The notes: a model not told the origin generated them from the sequence alone. Positions 1-4,952 are shown, numbered from the stretch's first letter. The stretch is 5,222 nt of DNA from DATAYF01 sp036272735 (GCA_036272735.1 DATAYF010000339.1:1-5222); one strand, 5' to 3'. Program-made: numbers and translations.

Positions 1-84
1 CGCCCGGATGAAGTCCAGGACCGCCGAGGAGGGGATGCCCTCGGCTTCCGGGCTGCTGCGCTTCAACTGAGTTAGGCTTGCCAT
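1..84 (-). CDS. Serine hydrolase of the beta-lactamase / class C penicillin-binding protein family, N-terminal fragment
   Basis: Only the first 28 codons lie in the window; the gene continues past the left edge. The visible peptide contains RSSPEAEGIPSSAVLDFIRA. This matches the start of many cytoplasmic-type serine hydrolases of the beta-lactamase (Pfam PF00144) family, where an R-S-x-P-E-x-x-G-(I/V)-x-S-x-x-(I/V/L) motif precedes the catalytic domain. Those enzymes use an S-x-x-K serine nucleophile to hydrolyse esters, amides or D-amino-acid peptides; that motif would lie outside this window, so activity cannot be judged. There is no signal peptide in the visible part. The ATG at 84 is preceded on the minus strand by a purine-rich GAAAGGGG (complement of 97-104), about 12 nt upstream, which is a slightly long spacing. 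The next gene upstream on the same strand ends 93 nt away, so the two may or may not share a transcript. Family call is from recall of the N-terminal motif only. Confidence 0.68.
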   Translation of the reverse strand, partial: MASLTQLKRSSPEAEGIPSSAVLDFIRA

Positions 85-177
85 GGTATCGATCTACCCC
101 TTTCTTTTATTCGGCCCCTAATGAGGCCTGGTATTGTTCGTAGTAAATGAATTGGCCTGTTGTCCTGTCGCCGCGCT

Positions 178-408
178 TCAGGCTTCCTCGAAGCACGCAA
201 TCGCTTTCCCCTCTCTCAGAATTGCCCGGATACGACGCGGCTCGATGGACACTTGGCGGGTAATTTTCCCAGGAACCAGAATAAGACGTTTGCCTGCTGG
301 TCCTGTGACGATGGAGGCCGGTCCTAAGCGCTCAAGAGCGTATAATCCGCGATACTCAATAACGTCGCCCGGTTGAATGAGGGCGATCTTCTCTTCCTGC
401 AGGCTCAC
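178..408 (-). CDS. Small hypothetical protein, 76 aa from a GTG start (93 aa if ATG at 459 is used)
   Basis: I do not recognise the family. Two in-frame starts compete. ATG at 459 has no clear Shine-Dalgarno sequence. GTG at 408 is preceded by AGAGG (complement of 416-420) with a 7-nt gap, and the extra 17 residues of the longer form are a hydrophilic, Asn/Asp/Lys/Arg-rich tail that looks like translated leader. I therefore prefer GTG 408. The resulting protein is basic, has no membrane segment and no cysteine-pair motif. It has a repeated beta-like pattern (IQPGDVIEYRGLYALERLG, then VTGPAGKRLILVPGKITRQV), compatible with a small beta-barrel or SH3-like fold, but that is only an impression. 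It lies on the same strand as, and 93 nt upstream of, the serine hydrolase gene. The opposite strand is also partly open (134-376), but that frame has no ribosome binding site. Confidence 0.5.
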   Translation of the reverse strand: MSLQEEKIALIQPGDVIEYRGLYALERLGPASIVTGPAGKRLILVPGKITRQVSIEPRRIRAILREGKAIACFEEA

Positions 409-415
409 TGATCTA

Positions 416-420
416 CCTCT
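416..420 (-). promoter_or_regulatory. Ribosome binding site deciding the GTG 408 start
   Basis: The minus strand reads AGAGG, then 7 nt, then GTG. This is near-ideal Shine-Dalgarno spacing and argues for the shorter 76-residue product over the ATG at 459, which lacks such a site. Confidence 0.45.
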
Positions 421-532
421 GTTGCTGTAATCGTCGTCCTTGTTCTTATTGTACCGCATAGCGTTGGGTTGCTCGCAAGTCGAGACTTCAACTCCCTGGT
501 ACGCTGATGAGATCGGGGAAGCTGGAGTCTAG

Positions 533-1488
533 GCCCTTGAGAAATAACCGATACCGTTGCTAAATTGCTCCGGGTGCTAACCAGGCGGAAATTTGCGACG
601 ATACAAGGCGAAAAAGACTGAGTTCGATGAGGAGAAAGGTGAGCCTGATGTCGATGTCTCTAAACGCCATTCCTGCCATCCCTGAAGAAACCATTCGTGT
701 CGCCCGCGCGGCCTTTGCCCATGGCAATATGTATCTGACCATGCGCGAAGAGCTCGGCACCTTGTACGACAATGAACACTTTGCTGCCCTCTTTCCCAAA
801 CGAGGGCGGCCAGCAGAAGCTCCCTGGCAACTTGCACTGGTCTGTGTCTTCCAGTTTGTGGAAGGGATCGTCTTTTCGCCAAGCCGCAGAGGCAGTGCGC
901 CGTCGAATTGACTGGAAATATGCTCTTTCGCTGGATTTAGCAGATCCGGGCTTTGATTTTTCGGTGCTCTCGAAATTCCGTGCGCGGTTGCTGGCCGGAT
1001 GGGCGGAAATGACTCTGCTGCAAACCATGTTAGAGCGCTTCAAAGCACAAGGGCTACTCAAAGCCCGAGGCCAACAACGAACCGACTCCACCCATGTGCT
1101 CGCGGCTATCCGAACTCTCAATCGGCTGGAATGCGTTGGAGAGACCCTGCGAGCAGCGCTAAGCGAGCTTGCCACCGTTGCCCCAGAATGGCTGCGTGAA
1201 CACCTGGCACCGGAGTGGTTTGATCGCGACAGCACCCACATCGAGGATTCTCGCCGCCCCAAAGGGAAAGAAGCCCGAAAGGAGTATGCTGAAGTGATTG
1301 GAGCGGATGGTTCTCGGCCGCTCTCTGCTCTCTCTGACCCGTCAGTTCCACCTCACTTGTGGAAGCTTCCTCCCGTCCAAAACCTCCGACGCATCTGGAT
1401 CTTCCATTACTCTGCAGAAGAGGGTCAGTTACGCTGGCGCACAGCCGAAGACCTCCCGCCTGCTGGAATGCGCTTTGATTCGCCTTTT
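533..1488 (+). mobile_element. Degenerate IS1182-family insertion sequence, 3' part missing
   Basis: This is the span occupied by remains of an IS1182-family element: about 115 bp of 5' non-coding sequence followed by a frameshifted, truncated transposase. The left boundary is a guess. A CTAG at 529-532 directly precedes GGCCCTTGAGAAATAACC, and IS1182-type elements often insert at short palindromic targets, so the element may begin near 533. No matching inverted terminus was found with confidence after 1488. A loose resemblance (GTTAT..CTCA at 1490-1501 against the complement of GAGAAATAAC) could be a decayed right end brought close by an internal deletion. The element is immobile on its own. 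Confidence 0.55.
648..1488 (+). pseudogene. IS1182-family (DUF772-type) transposase, frameshifted and truncated
   Basis: The remains are the N-terminal ~280 codons of a DDE transposase that is usually about 450-550 residues long. Recognisable blocks in order are IPAIPEETIRVARAAF and YLTMREELGTLY (DUF772-type N-terminus, in the frame of 648), then FRQAAEAVRRRIDWKYAL, DPGFDFSVLSKFRARLLAG, QRTDSTHVLAAIRTLNRLE, WFDRDSTHIEDSR and DLPPAGMRFDSPF (in the +1 frame). The TDSTHV block normally carries the first catalytic aspartate; the other acidic residues lie in the missing half. The frame changes at 867-870, where the four bases ATCG stand in place of one codon between ...VEG and SFRQ, meaning a 1-nt insertion. 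Homology stops at about 1488; the frame then continues with unrelated residues to a stop at 1543-1545. ATG 648 has AAAGGTG 6 nt upstream; ATG 654 is also possible. Two independent lesions make this a clear pseudogene. Confidence 0.85.
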
Positions 1489-1572
1489 GTTATCTACTCA
1501 TCAAGTTGGCACATCCCTCTCTCATGCTACCAGAAGAGGTGGTAGAGCAGCTTGAGAGCTCTCAGCGTTGAT
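1489..1572. other. Unassigned junction segment between the transposase and hsdM remnants
   Basis: These ~84 bp match neither neighbour as far as I can read. They contain a short hairpin CTACCA/TGGTAG (1527-1532 with 1540-1545, 7-nt loop) and a perfect 12-bp palindrome TGAGAGCTCTCA (1553-1564). The palindromes could belong to a decayed IS end, but I have no sequence to compare with. Confidence 0.4.
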
Positions 1573-1707
1573 TTGAAGGTCATCGAGCCGACGCAGGAAC
1601 AGCAGATAGGTGATCTGCTCGATCACTTCGAGCGGGTTGGAAATGCCGCCCGACCAGAAGGCGTCCCATACCTTGTCAACTTGACCCTTAATACTTCCTG
1701 TAATCAC
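1573..1707 (-). pseudogene. hsdM: Type I restriction-modification methyltransferase subunit HsdM, 5' remnant
   Basis: The minus-strand reading from GTG 1707 gives KGQVDKVWDAFWSGGISNPL and EVIEQITYLLFLRRLDDLQ, the strongly conserved start of HsdM N-terminal helical domains. In a complete system HsdM methylates adenine in the recognition sequence together with the specificity subunit HsdS and partners the HsdR translocase/nuclease. Here only about 45 of the usual ~480-550 residues remain. After RRLDDLQ (1573) the frame runs into unrelated codons and stops at 1522-1524. None of the S-adenosylmethionine-binding or N-P-P-F/Y methyltransferase motifs are present, and no hsdS or hsdR is in the window. 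The start is well supported: AGAGGT (complement of 1713-1718) lies 5 nt upstream of the GTG. The 5' end is intact while the 3' side was lost at the same scar that ends the IS transposase, so one deletion or recombination event may explain both. Confidence 0.85.
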
Positions 1708-1918
1708 AACTTACCTCTGCACTAAATTTGTAAACTACGATATTCTATCCCTTACTGACCCCGCCAGATATTTGTGACTATCACCAAGCAAATGCCTGCA
1801 GTAATCAACCCAACATTGGTTAGCAGCTCGTGGCAGTATTTCACGTGCCACGTTTTGCCTATCAAACACCTCTAGCCAAACGAAACTACAGTTTTGGGCC
1901 CTTGAGTAGCCTAATGCC

Positions 1919-1941
1919 CTCTTAAAAAAGAGTTTTTATTT
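1919..1941 (+). terminator. Weak intrinsic-terminator-like hairpin
   Basis: CTCTT, a four-A loop and AAGAG form a 5-bp stem followed directly by TTTTTATTT. The stem is AT-rich and short, and no gene reads into it from the left on this strand apart from the degraded transposase, so it may be fortuitous. Confidence 0.22.
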
Positions 1942-1966
1942 GGCCCTGCCAAATATTGTGGCAACG

Positions 1967-2021
1967 GGCCAAATGCTTGTGACAATCACCAACAACCGGT
2001 GATTGCCACACATATTTGGCC
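1967..2021. repeat. Imperfect 24-bp inverted repeat at the centre of the motif cluster
   Basis: The arms 1967-1990 and 1998-2021 match at 20 of 24 positions and are separated by AACAACC. Each arm contains one copy of the 17-bp motif plus a shared outer extension GGTGATT, and the inner 8 bp (CAATCACC/GGTGATTG) are perfect. This is where the repeat orientation switches. Confidence 0.7.
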
Positions 2022-2131
2022 AAAGCTCTGCTTTAATGAGCGCGAGCCAAAGCGTATGTCATTGTTAATTGGCGGTTTTTGTCACAAATTTCTGGCCAAA
2101 CCATGCTTATTGCCATAAATATTTGGCCAAA

Positions 2132-2151
2132 ATGATGGTATATGATGGTAT
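2132..2151. repeat. Perfect 10-bp tandem duplication
   Basis: ATGATGGTAT occurs twice in direct succession just after the motif copy at 2112-2128. It is probably a replication-slippage product with no evident function. Confidence 0.6.
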
Positions 2152-2568
2152 CAAAAGCCAGAGGCCATTTATAATATTGTTTTCTCTGAATTCACTCCTT
2201 GATCATTTTCATGAGGTTCAGAGGAGCAGCAAGGACTTGTTGACCTTGTGGTGATTTGCCTGTCTCAAAAATTGTTTGCCAATAATCAAGTCTCAAGATG
2301 CATGAGATCCTACAACAAAAACAGGACTTTTGTGGTGAGGAAAAGCCCCCGGTCAGTGAGGAAACTGTAAATTATCACAAATATTTGGCATTAGCTCAAC
2401 CATAATTGAGCTTACATCCGCCTCTTATATCATAAATATTTGGCCGTTTTTATCACAAATATTTGGGCTAGCCATACTGGTAGGACCCCACTAACCGGTG
2501 AAGGGAACATTAAGATCAAGGGTCGCAAACAAGAGGGAGAAACCACCTGATATGAGGAGATCTTGAGA

Positions 2569-2586
2569 GGTCCGAGGCGTCGGATC
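2569..2586 (-). terminator. Possible hairpin just after the tetR stop codon
   Basis: On the minus strand, 2 nt after the stop codon (complement of 2589-2591), GATCCGA and TCGGACC can pair as a 7-bp stem (one G-U) around a 4-nt loop. There is no run of T behind it, so it is at best a weak terminator. Confidence 0.25.
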
Positions 2587-2588
2587 TA

Positions 2589-3188
2589 TTACTCTGGAAA
2601 CGCGAAAGGAGCCAAACGCGTTACTCCCTCAGTCATCACGAGCACAATATCATGAGCCATTTGCTCTGAAGACACAGTTGTTGTCTCCTGACCCCACTGA
2701 ACTGCAGCCTCGAAGAGGGTCCAACTCATGATCCGGGCAATCGTCTCTACCGGCACAAGTTCTCGTGTTCCTCTGCTCTGGTCCTGTTTGAGCCACGGCA
2801 ACAGAAGCTGAGCCAATGCCTCACAGGTTGCTCGCTCCATCGACGAGGCAAACACTCTCGACCGGAGCAGGTGGCGATATTTTCGCTTGAAATCCTCTAA
2901 CACAGCCTGAATGAACCGCTGCAAACTGCTCCGGTCCCATTGGGGGTGAGGTGTGAGCGTCCTTGTCAGAAGGTGGTGAAAGTGCTCATGGATAATCACT
3001 TGCAGAAGGGCATATTTATCCTCAAAATGGAGATAAAAGGTTCCTCGATTGACGTCGGCTCGCTGGGTGATATTCTGAACTGTTGTCGCTGCCAGCCCCT
3101 TTTCGTGAGCGACCTCAATGAAGGCGTGCTGTAAAAGCTGGCGGGTGTGTTGCATGCACCGACCGACGCGCTTGGAAGGGGCCGTCAT
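2589..3188 (-). CDS. TetR/AcrR-family transcriptional repressor
   Basis: The protein has 199 residues, the normal TetR length. Residues ~15-62 form the DNA-binding domain, with the helix-turn-helix and following conserved tract TTVQNITQRADVNRGTFYLH and then FEDKYALL. The A-x-V-x-x-G-T-F-Y-x-H-F signature is intact. The rest is a helical ligand-binding and dimerisation domain with no strong sequence signature, so the inducer cannot be named. The start is firm: AGGAGG (complement of 3196-3201) lies 7 nt upstream of ATG 3188. The gene diverges from the MazG-like / DHFR-like operon, and the 192-bp gap holds a perfect TGTTGAG/CTCAACA palindrome that is probably its operator. Family knowledge says such repressors usually silence themselves and the divergent genes until a small molecule binds. 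The link to this operon is an inference from position and operator. Confidence 0.93.
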   Translation of the reverse strand: MTAPSKRVGRCMQHTRQLLQHAFIEVAHEKGLAATTVQNITQRADVNRGTFYLHFEDKYALLQVIIHEHFHHLLTRTLTPHPQWDRSSLQRFIQAVLEDFKRKYRHLLRSRVFASSMERATCEALAQLLLPWLKQDQSRGTRELVPVETIARIMSWTLFEAAVQWGQETTTVSSEQMAHDIVLVMTEGVTRLAPFAFPE

Positions 3189-3228
3189 CGCTTCTCCTCC
3201 TGTTTTCTACTCGATTGATCTTGCTCTT

Positions 3229-3264
3229 ACTCAACACAATTCCCCCAGTGTTGAGCACTCAACA
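3229..3264. promoter_or_regulatory. Probable TetR operator: palindrome plus a third half-site
   Basis: TGTTGAGCACTCAACA (3249-3264) is a perfect 7-bp inverted repeat around CA. A further half-site CTCAACA at 3230-3236 makes a second inverted pair with 3249-3255 (CTCAACAC/GTGTTGAG, 10-nt gap), and a direct repeat of ACTCAACA 28 bp apart. The site lies between the divergent starts, 41-76 bp upstream of the tetR ATG and just upstream of the operon -35 box. That position and symmetry suit a dimeric repressor. Binding by the adjacent TetR protein is inferred. Confidence 0.7.
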
Positions 3265-3282
3265 AATGAACACGATTGCCTC

Positions 3283-3311
3283 TTGCTTGTGACCTCACTC
3301 CACTCTAGTAT
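3283..3311 (+). promoter_or_regulatory. Sigma-70-type promoter for the MazG-like / DHFR-like operon
   Basis: TTGCTT (3283-3288), a 17-bp spacer and TAGTAT (3306-3311) give a close match to the -35/-10 consensus with optimal spacing. A start of transcription near 3318 would leave a leader of about 60 nt before ATG 3381. The putative operator ends 18 bp upstream of the -35 box. Confidence 0.55.
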
Positions 3312-3367
3312 GGGAAGCAGCGGGAACTTTGTCAAGCCACCGCTGGGGAGAATCTCACGACAATGAG

Positions 3368-3373
3368 AAAGGA
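3368..3373 (+). promoter_or_regulatory. Ribosome binding site favouring the ATG at 3381
   Basis: AAAGGA with a 7-nt gap to ATG 3381 is better placed than GGGGAG (3345-3350), which lies 12 nt before the in-frame ATG at 3363. The shorter form, starting MDIEKIV, is therefore preferred. Confidence 0.5.
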
Positions 3374-3380
3374 ACATGAG

Positions 3381-3833
3381 ATGGACATTGAGAAGATCGT
3401 CAACGATAGCAAGGCACTTTCACAACGGGTGCATGAATTGGAAGGACCCTGGAACCCGTGTGCTCTGGTCACAGCCTTATGTGTCAACGTTGGGTCCCTG
3501 GCCGAAACGGTCATGGTCTTGGAGCACAAGCGTCATCCACGCGAGGGTGCGCCGGTTCAGATTGAACGCAACCTTGCGGGCACGTTGTACGCACTCCTGG
3601 AACTGAGCACCACCTACGAGATTGATCTTGAACGCGCCTGGAATGAGACGATCCAAGGCGGGTGGCTCAAACTTGCCAGGCTGGAAAACCAGGATGGAAA
3701 ACCAGGAGAAAGACCGGAAAGACGTGTGAGCGGATCGAGCACGGACTTTCCATTTCCCACAGGATACGCAACGAGATCACCATCTTTCAGGCGAACAAAA
3801 AGAAGAATGAATGGGAAAGGAGAACGAACATGA
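3381..3833 (+). CDS. MazG-like (all-alpha NTP pyrophosphohydrolase-like) small protein with frameshifted C-terminus
   Basis: Residues ~1-100 resemble small MazG-like proteins. A first helix pair around WNPCALVTALCVNVGSLAET is followed by VMVLEHKRHPREG, and a second helical part NLAGTLYALLELSTTYEIDL leads into ERAWNETI. The family hydrolyses non-canonical or excess nucleoside triphosphates using acidic residues that bind magnesium. Here the usual E-E-L-A-D-V block reads R-N-L-A-G-T, so key acids appear to be lost and catalysis is doubtful. At 3682-3707 the 13-mer TGGAAAACCAGGA is present twice in tandem, which shifts the frame. With one copy the protein would end ...LENQEKDRKDV at a TGA (3727-3729), giving 111 residues. 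As it stands the frame runs on through ~40 low-quality residues to 3833 (150 residues) and overlaps the next start as ATGA. ATG 3363 would add six residues. It is the first gene of the operon. Confidence 0.72.
   Translation: MDIEKIVNDSKALSQRVHELEGPWNPCALVTALCVNVGSLAETVMVLEHKRHPREGAPVQIERNLAGTLYALLELSTTYEIDLERAWNETIQGGWLKLARLENQDGKPGERPERRVSGSSTDFPFPTGYATRSPSFRRTKRRMNGKGERT
3682..3707. repeat. 13-bp tandem duplication causing a frameshift
   Basis: Two perfect adjacent copies of TGGAAAACCAGGA (3682-3694 and 3695-3707). Because 13 is not a multiple of three, everything downstream in the MazG-like gene is read in another frame; deleting one copy restores a short, sensible C-terminus and a stop. 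Confidence 0.85.
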
Positions 3834-4393
3834 GAAAGCTCTGGGTGAAGGCGTGGATGACCCTGGATGGGGTCTTTGACGCGGACACGATGGATCACTG
3901 GTGGCCTCCTGCCGATGAGGCTGCTGTGGATTATGCGAGGAGGATAGAGTATATTGCGGAGGAGTACTCGAAAGGCGATGTGTACTTGCTCGGACGGACC
4001 ACCTATGAAATGCTCTGGCCGGGCTGGTCCACACAAACCGATACGCTTGGATCAATCCTCAACCGCATGAAGAAATATGTGGTCTCGACCACGCTGGAAA
4101 CCGCTCCCTGGAAAGACTCCACCATCATCAGAGAAAACGTGGTGGAAGAAATCACCAAACTGAAACAGCAGCCAGGCCGCGACATGATTATCGATGGCAG
4201 TGCCACGCTGGTCCAATCGCTGATGGGAACGGATCTGATCGATGAGTATCGCTTCTTAGTTGTGCCCTACATCATGGGAAGGGGAAGGCGCTTCTTCCCA
4301 GATGGGACGCCTCCGACGAAGCTGCGGCTTGTGAGCAGCAAGATGGTCAGTGCCGGGACCCTTGCTCTGATCTACCAGCCGGACAAAAAATAA
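3830..4393 (+). CDS. Dihydrofolate-reductase-family / RibD C-terminal-domain oxidoreductase
   Basis: The protein has 187 residues, typical of the YyaP/YwjB-like group. Motifs in order: K-x-x-M-T-L-D-G-V at residues 7-15 (the usual S-L-D-G nucleotide-site start), DVYLLGRTTYEMLWPGW at 50-66, KKYVVSTTLE at 81-90, MIIDGSATLVQSLM at 119-132 (the G-S-x-x-L-x-x-x-L NADPH-binding segment), and IDEYRFLVVPYIMGRGRRFF at 137-156. The fold binds NADPH and reduces pteridine- or pyrimidine-like substrates. Most members have no proven substrate and should not be assumed to make tetrahydrofolate. ATG 3830 has AAAGGAGA 6 nt upstream. It overlaps the current MazG-like stop by ATGA, although before the 13-bp duplication the two genes would have been about 90-100 nt apart. 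Being behind a TetR-type repressor suggests an inducible, possibly detoxifying role. Confidence 0.92.
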   Translation: MRKLWVKAWMTLDGVFDADTMDHWWPPADEAAVDYARRIEYIAEEYSKGDVYLLGRTTYEMLWPGWSTQTDTLGSILNRMKKYVVSTTLETAPWKDSTIIRENVVEEITKLKQQPGRDMIIDGSATLVQSLMGTDLIDEYRFLVVPYIMGRGRRFFPDGTPPTKLRLVSSKMVSAGTLALIYQPDKK

Positions 4394-4429
4394 CCACCTG
4401 GTTTTGCGGAACATGCTCTGGTATTCTCG

Positions 4430-4484
4430 TGTCCATTTGGGATTGATCTGGATAGATTCCGCCCAGATCATTCCCAAATGGACA
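4430..4484. repeat. 22-bp inverted repeat (large hairpin) downstream of the DHFR-like gene
   Basis: Arms 4430-4451 and 4463-4484 are complementary at 21 of 22 positions (the mismatch is at 4443) around an 11-nt loop. It begins 37 nt after the DHFR-like stop codon. Its position suits a transcription stop or an mRNA 3'-end protecting stem, but only a short T run (TTTCT) follows and the stem is not GC-rich, so a canonical intrinsic terminator is uncertain. A fold-back mobile remnant is the main alternative. Confidence 0.75.
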
Positions 4485-4547
4485 TTTCTGCACAGGATGG
4501 CCCGGCGCTACGTGATCTGCTATCAGGGGCAGAGTAGCGGGCATTAT

Positions 4548-4829
4548 CTAGTTTGGCAGGTCCAGTACGACTTTTCGAGCAGTCGTCATAAACGGACAAG
4601 TGCCGAATAGCGGATTGGAAACGGAACAATGGCCATTTTTAGCAGGCTGCTCGCCCGAAAAATCAGCTTTTGTGCATTTTGCAACGGTGCTAGTTCCGAC
4701 TCCATCAGAAAGAGGAACTCTGTGCATCTCATACACGCCATAATCGCTACTCTGCCCCTGGTCGCGCCTTACGTCGCACTCCCCCAACTTAGGGCCATTA
4801 TATGTAATCACGGTAATTCTCGGCTTCAT
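4548..4829 (-). CDS. Possible small cysteine-containing hypothetical protein (93 aa)
   Basis: I do not recognise a family. ATG 4829 has AAGGGA (complement of 4837-4842) 7 nt upstream. The frame is open back to 4979 (GTG), but only the part from 4829 has a good ribosome binding site. The product starts MKPRITVITYNGPKLGE and carries four cysteines (residues 18, 52, 68, 78), with GHC at 66-68 and NPLFGTCPF at 72-80; a metal-binding role is possible but not shown. There is no signal peptide or membrane helix. A promoter with 17-bp spacing lies ~95 nt upstream. Against it: codon use is unremarkable, and the complementary strand is also open over 92 codons (4629-4907), so it may be chance. Confidence 0.38.
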   Translation of the reverse strand: MKPRITVITYNGPKLGECDVRRDQGQSSDYGVYEMHRVPLSDGVGTSTVAKCTKADFSGEQPAKNGHCSVSNPLFGTCPFMTTARKVVLDLPN

Positions 4830-4923
4830 CTCTCTGTCCCTTGTTTCTTCATCTTTCATCTGGCTGTGCGCATTCGCGGGAAAACGTTCTTCCACACGAT
4901 ACGATGATTTTGCTGCCGCTTCA

Positions 4924-4952
4924 ATCGTACTCAGATTTTCAGCTTTTTGCAA
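4924..4952 (-). promoter_or_regulatory. Possible promoter for the 93-aa minus-strand frame
   Basis: On the minus strand TTGCAA (complement of 4947-4952), a 17-bp spacer and TACGAT (complement of 4924-4929) resemble -35/-10 boxes. A start near 4917 would give an ~88-nt leader. It also lies inside the longer open frame from 4979, which favours the shorter protein if it is real. Confidence 0.35.

Larger units (their letters stand above)
1756..2474. repeat. Cluster of nine or more 17-bp motifs (RYCAYAAATATTTGGCC), possible transposon-end remnant
   Basis: Nine copies align without forcing. Minus strand: 1762-1778, 1946-1962 (one base missing in the A run) and 1967-1983. Plus strand: 2005-2021, 2081-2097, 2112-2128, 2374-2390, 2429-2445 and 2452-2468. 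The best copies are ATCACAAATATTTGGCA, ATCATAAATATTTGGCC and ATCACAAATATTTGGGC. Weaker matches occur near 1935-1946 and 2262-2279. Copies point one way left of ~1994 and the other way right of it, so the whole cluster is roughly an inverted repeat. The two outermost copies show the same geometry: TG, 10 bp, then ATATTTGTGA reading inward from 1756 and, on the complement, from 2474. The three bases outside are TAC on both sides, as a short target duplication would give, although a 3-bp match is weak evidence. Multi-site ends of this kind are known for transposases of the Tn7/Mu/IS21 type; iterons of an origin are an alternative. Confidence 0.6.
1708..2588. other. Gene-free stretch holding the 17-bp repeat cluster
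   Basis: No convincing gene lies in these ~880 bp. The sequence is AT-richer than its flanks. Its main content is the dispersed 17-bp motif family, an inverted repeat near 1994, a weak terminator-like hairpin near 1925, and a perfect 10-bp tandem duplication ATGATGGTAT at 2132-2151. The short open frames here translate the repeats themselves and show no recognisable protein. Confidence 0.6.

Noticed and set aside
134..376. Plus-strand 80-residue open frame
   Set aside because: It lies opposite the small minus-strand gene, has no ribosome binding site and shows no recognisable protein.
660..1262. Long minus-strand open frame (200 codons)
   Set aside because: It is antisense to clear transposase homology; composition reflects the complementary strand.
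2069..2254. Plus-strand 61-residue open frame
   Set aside because: Its first half translates two copies of the 17-bp motif, it starts at TTG without a ribosome site, and the rest has no family signature.
2298..2405. 35-codon frame starting MHEILQQKQD, as a possible transposase tail
   Set aside because: It ends by reading through a 17-bp motif copy, has no ribosome site, and I cannot match it to any transposase.
1756..2474. CRISPR array
   Set aside because: The repeats are only 17 bp, degenerate, on both strands and irregularly spaced, with no spacer-like regularity and no cas gene in the window.
3830..3833. ATGA overlap as evidence of ancestral translational coupling
   Set aside because: The overlap exists only because the 13-bp duplication shifted the upstream frame; the inferred original stop is ~100 nt earlier.
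3614..4055. Minus-strand frames opposite the operon
   Set aside because: They are shadows of the MazG-like and DHFR-like genes with no ribosome sites.
4404..4610. Plus-strand 68-residue frame
   Set aside because: It reads through both arms of the 22-bp inverted repeat and has no ribosome binding site.
4629..4907. Plus-strand 92-residue hydrophobic frame
   Set aside because: No ribosome site before ATG 4629, and the minus-strand frame over the same bases has better start signals.
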